Origin: an uncultured Pseudomonadota bacterium
GTDB taxonomy: Bacteria; Pseudomonadota; Gammaproteobacteria; Steroidobacterales; Steroidobacteraceae
Length of the DNA stretch: 5,929 nt
Direction of reading: 5' to 3'
NCBI GenBank assembly: GCA_903890265.1
Contig: CAITAM010000340.1
Coordinates: forward strand, 1-5,929
The notes under the pieces are model-generated. The model searched no databases. It was not told the DNA's origin and was given only the letters and a program-made list of their open reading frames with translations. Made by a program: the position numbers and the translations under genes. Numbering within the stretch: the first letter of the stretch is position 1; every line of letters starts with the position of its first letter. Shown in pieces: positions 5,527 through 5,929 of the stretch.

Positions 5527-5561
5527 CCGCGGTCGGGTCCGTCCGGTCGGGTCCGTCCGGT
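5519..5561. repeat. 14-bp tandem repeat in the divergent intergenic region
   Basis: GGTCGGGTCCGTCC occurs twice without a gap, at 5531-5544 and 5545-5558, followed by GGT. A diverged 12-bp copy, GGTCGGGCCCGC, precedes them at 5519-5530. The shared GGTCGGG heptamer also forms one arm of the adjacent inverted repeat. It may be a small slippage repeat or a cluster of binding sites. Confidence 0.8.
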
Positions 5562-5593
5562 GGCGTCGTCCTGGAGGCGCGGGGTCGTTTCGG

Positions 5594-5599
5594 TACACT
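5594..5599 (+). promoter_or_regulatory. Possible -10 element for the VOC gene
   Basis: TACACT matches the -10 consensus at four of six positions and lies 39 bp before the VOC start codon, in one of the few T-rich spots of the gap (GTTTCGGTACACTTTG). No convincing -35 lies 16-18 bp upstream. Weak call. Confidence 0.3.
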
Positions 5600-5638
5600 T
5601 TGCGGTCTCGCACGTACGGCAAGCCTCGGAGCGCCCTC

Positions 5639-5929
5639 ATGCACGACGGTAACGACCAGTCGCCCGGCGACCCTCCGGACGCGATGGCGTTCGGACGGGC
5701 CATCCCGCCGGGCCTTGGCATCAACCTGCTGGTGCGCTCGGTCGCGGACGCGGTGGCCTTTCAGACCACGGTGCTGGGTGCGCGGGCCGACTACGTCGAG
5801 GAGCACTTCGCGGTGCTCTGCGCGGTGGGCAGTCGCTGGCTACTGCATGCGGACTGGTCGTACCGGCGGCATGCACTGCGCGGTGCCGTGGAAGGCGTGC
5901 TCGCCCGCGGTGCCGGCGTCGAGCTGCGG
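5639..5929 (+). CDS. VOC (glyoxalase/bleomycin-resistance fold) family protein, 3'-truncated
   Basis: The frame starting at ATG 5639-5641 is open to the end of the window, giving 97 residues with no stop. GGAG at 5628-5631, 7 nt upstream, supports this start over the in-frame ATG at 5684. After a hydrophilic lead of about 20 residues comes GLGINLLVRSVADAVAFQTTVLGA (25-48), the typical first beta-strand and helix of a vicinal-oxygen-chelate module. It continues with a strand pair (FAVLCAVGSRWLLHADWSY) and GAGVELR at the cut end. VOC proteins include glyoxalase I, ring-cleavage dioxygenases and drug-binding proteins. Members of this subgroup are generally annotated only as glyoxalase-like, and metal ligands cannot be judged from half a protein. 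No signal peptide is seen. It is divergent from the DUF1223 gene across 168 bp. The family call is good; the function is unknown. Confidence 0.8.
   Translation, partial: MHDGNDQSPGDPPDAMAFGRAIPPGLGINLLVRSVADAVAFQTTVLGARADYVEEHFAVLCAVGSRWLLHADWSYRRHALRGAVEGVLARGAGVELR

Noticed and set aside
5471..5806. 112-residue N-terminal extension of the DUF1223 frame
   Set aside because: It is Arg/Pro-rich, precedes a good signal peptide, runs through the tandem repeat and is antisense to the VOC gene.

Overview
The window is a high-GC bacterial chromosome segment, roughly two-thirds G+C by eye, with third codon positions strongly G/C. The outer-membrane TonB-dependent receptor shows a Gram-negative host. 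The overall gene mix, and a thiamin-type (TPP) riboswitch placed directly on a TonB-dependent receptor, fit a gammaproteobacterium. That lineage call is inference, and no 16S or other marker gene is present. There is no tRNA, rRNA, CRISPR array, transposase or other mobile element.

Layout: (1) 1-807, plus strand: the C-terminal 268 residues of a flavin-nucleotide-binding protein of the pyridoxamine 5'-phosphate oxidase-like family, cut by the window start. (2) 804-3014, minus strand: a TonB-dependent outer-membrane receptor that converges on gene 1, with both stop codons read from one CTAG at 804-807. (3) 3015-3148, minus strand: a compact leader for the receptor, with a sigma70-like promoter followed by a nearly complete TPP aptamer that ends on the ribosome binding site. 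(4) 3289-4158, 4291-4572 and 4682-5470, all minus strand: a Tat-exported dienelactone hydrolase-family protein, a small DUF427 protein and a secreted thioredoxin-like DUF1223 protein. (5) 5471-5638: a divergent intergenic region with an inverted repeat and a 14-bp tandem repeat. (6) 5639-5929, plus strand: the N-terminal part of a VOC (glyoxalase-fold) protein, cut by the window end.

The most informative element is the TPP riboswitch. It links the otherwise generic receptor to vitamin B1: the cell probably makes this receptor when thiamin pyrophosphate is low, so thiamin, a precursor or a thiamin-containing compound is the likely cargo. The four minus-strand genes point the same way but are separated by 109, 132 and 274 bp, and candidate promoters lie in some of the gaps. 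They look like a series of separate units rather than one tight operon, and nothing in the sequence ties the enzymes to thiamin. No clearly new system is visible. The points most worth checking are the receptor's assignment and leader, a 17-residue tail on the receptor that overlaps a hairpin of the convergent gene, and operator-like repeats in two intergenic regions.
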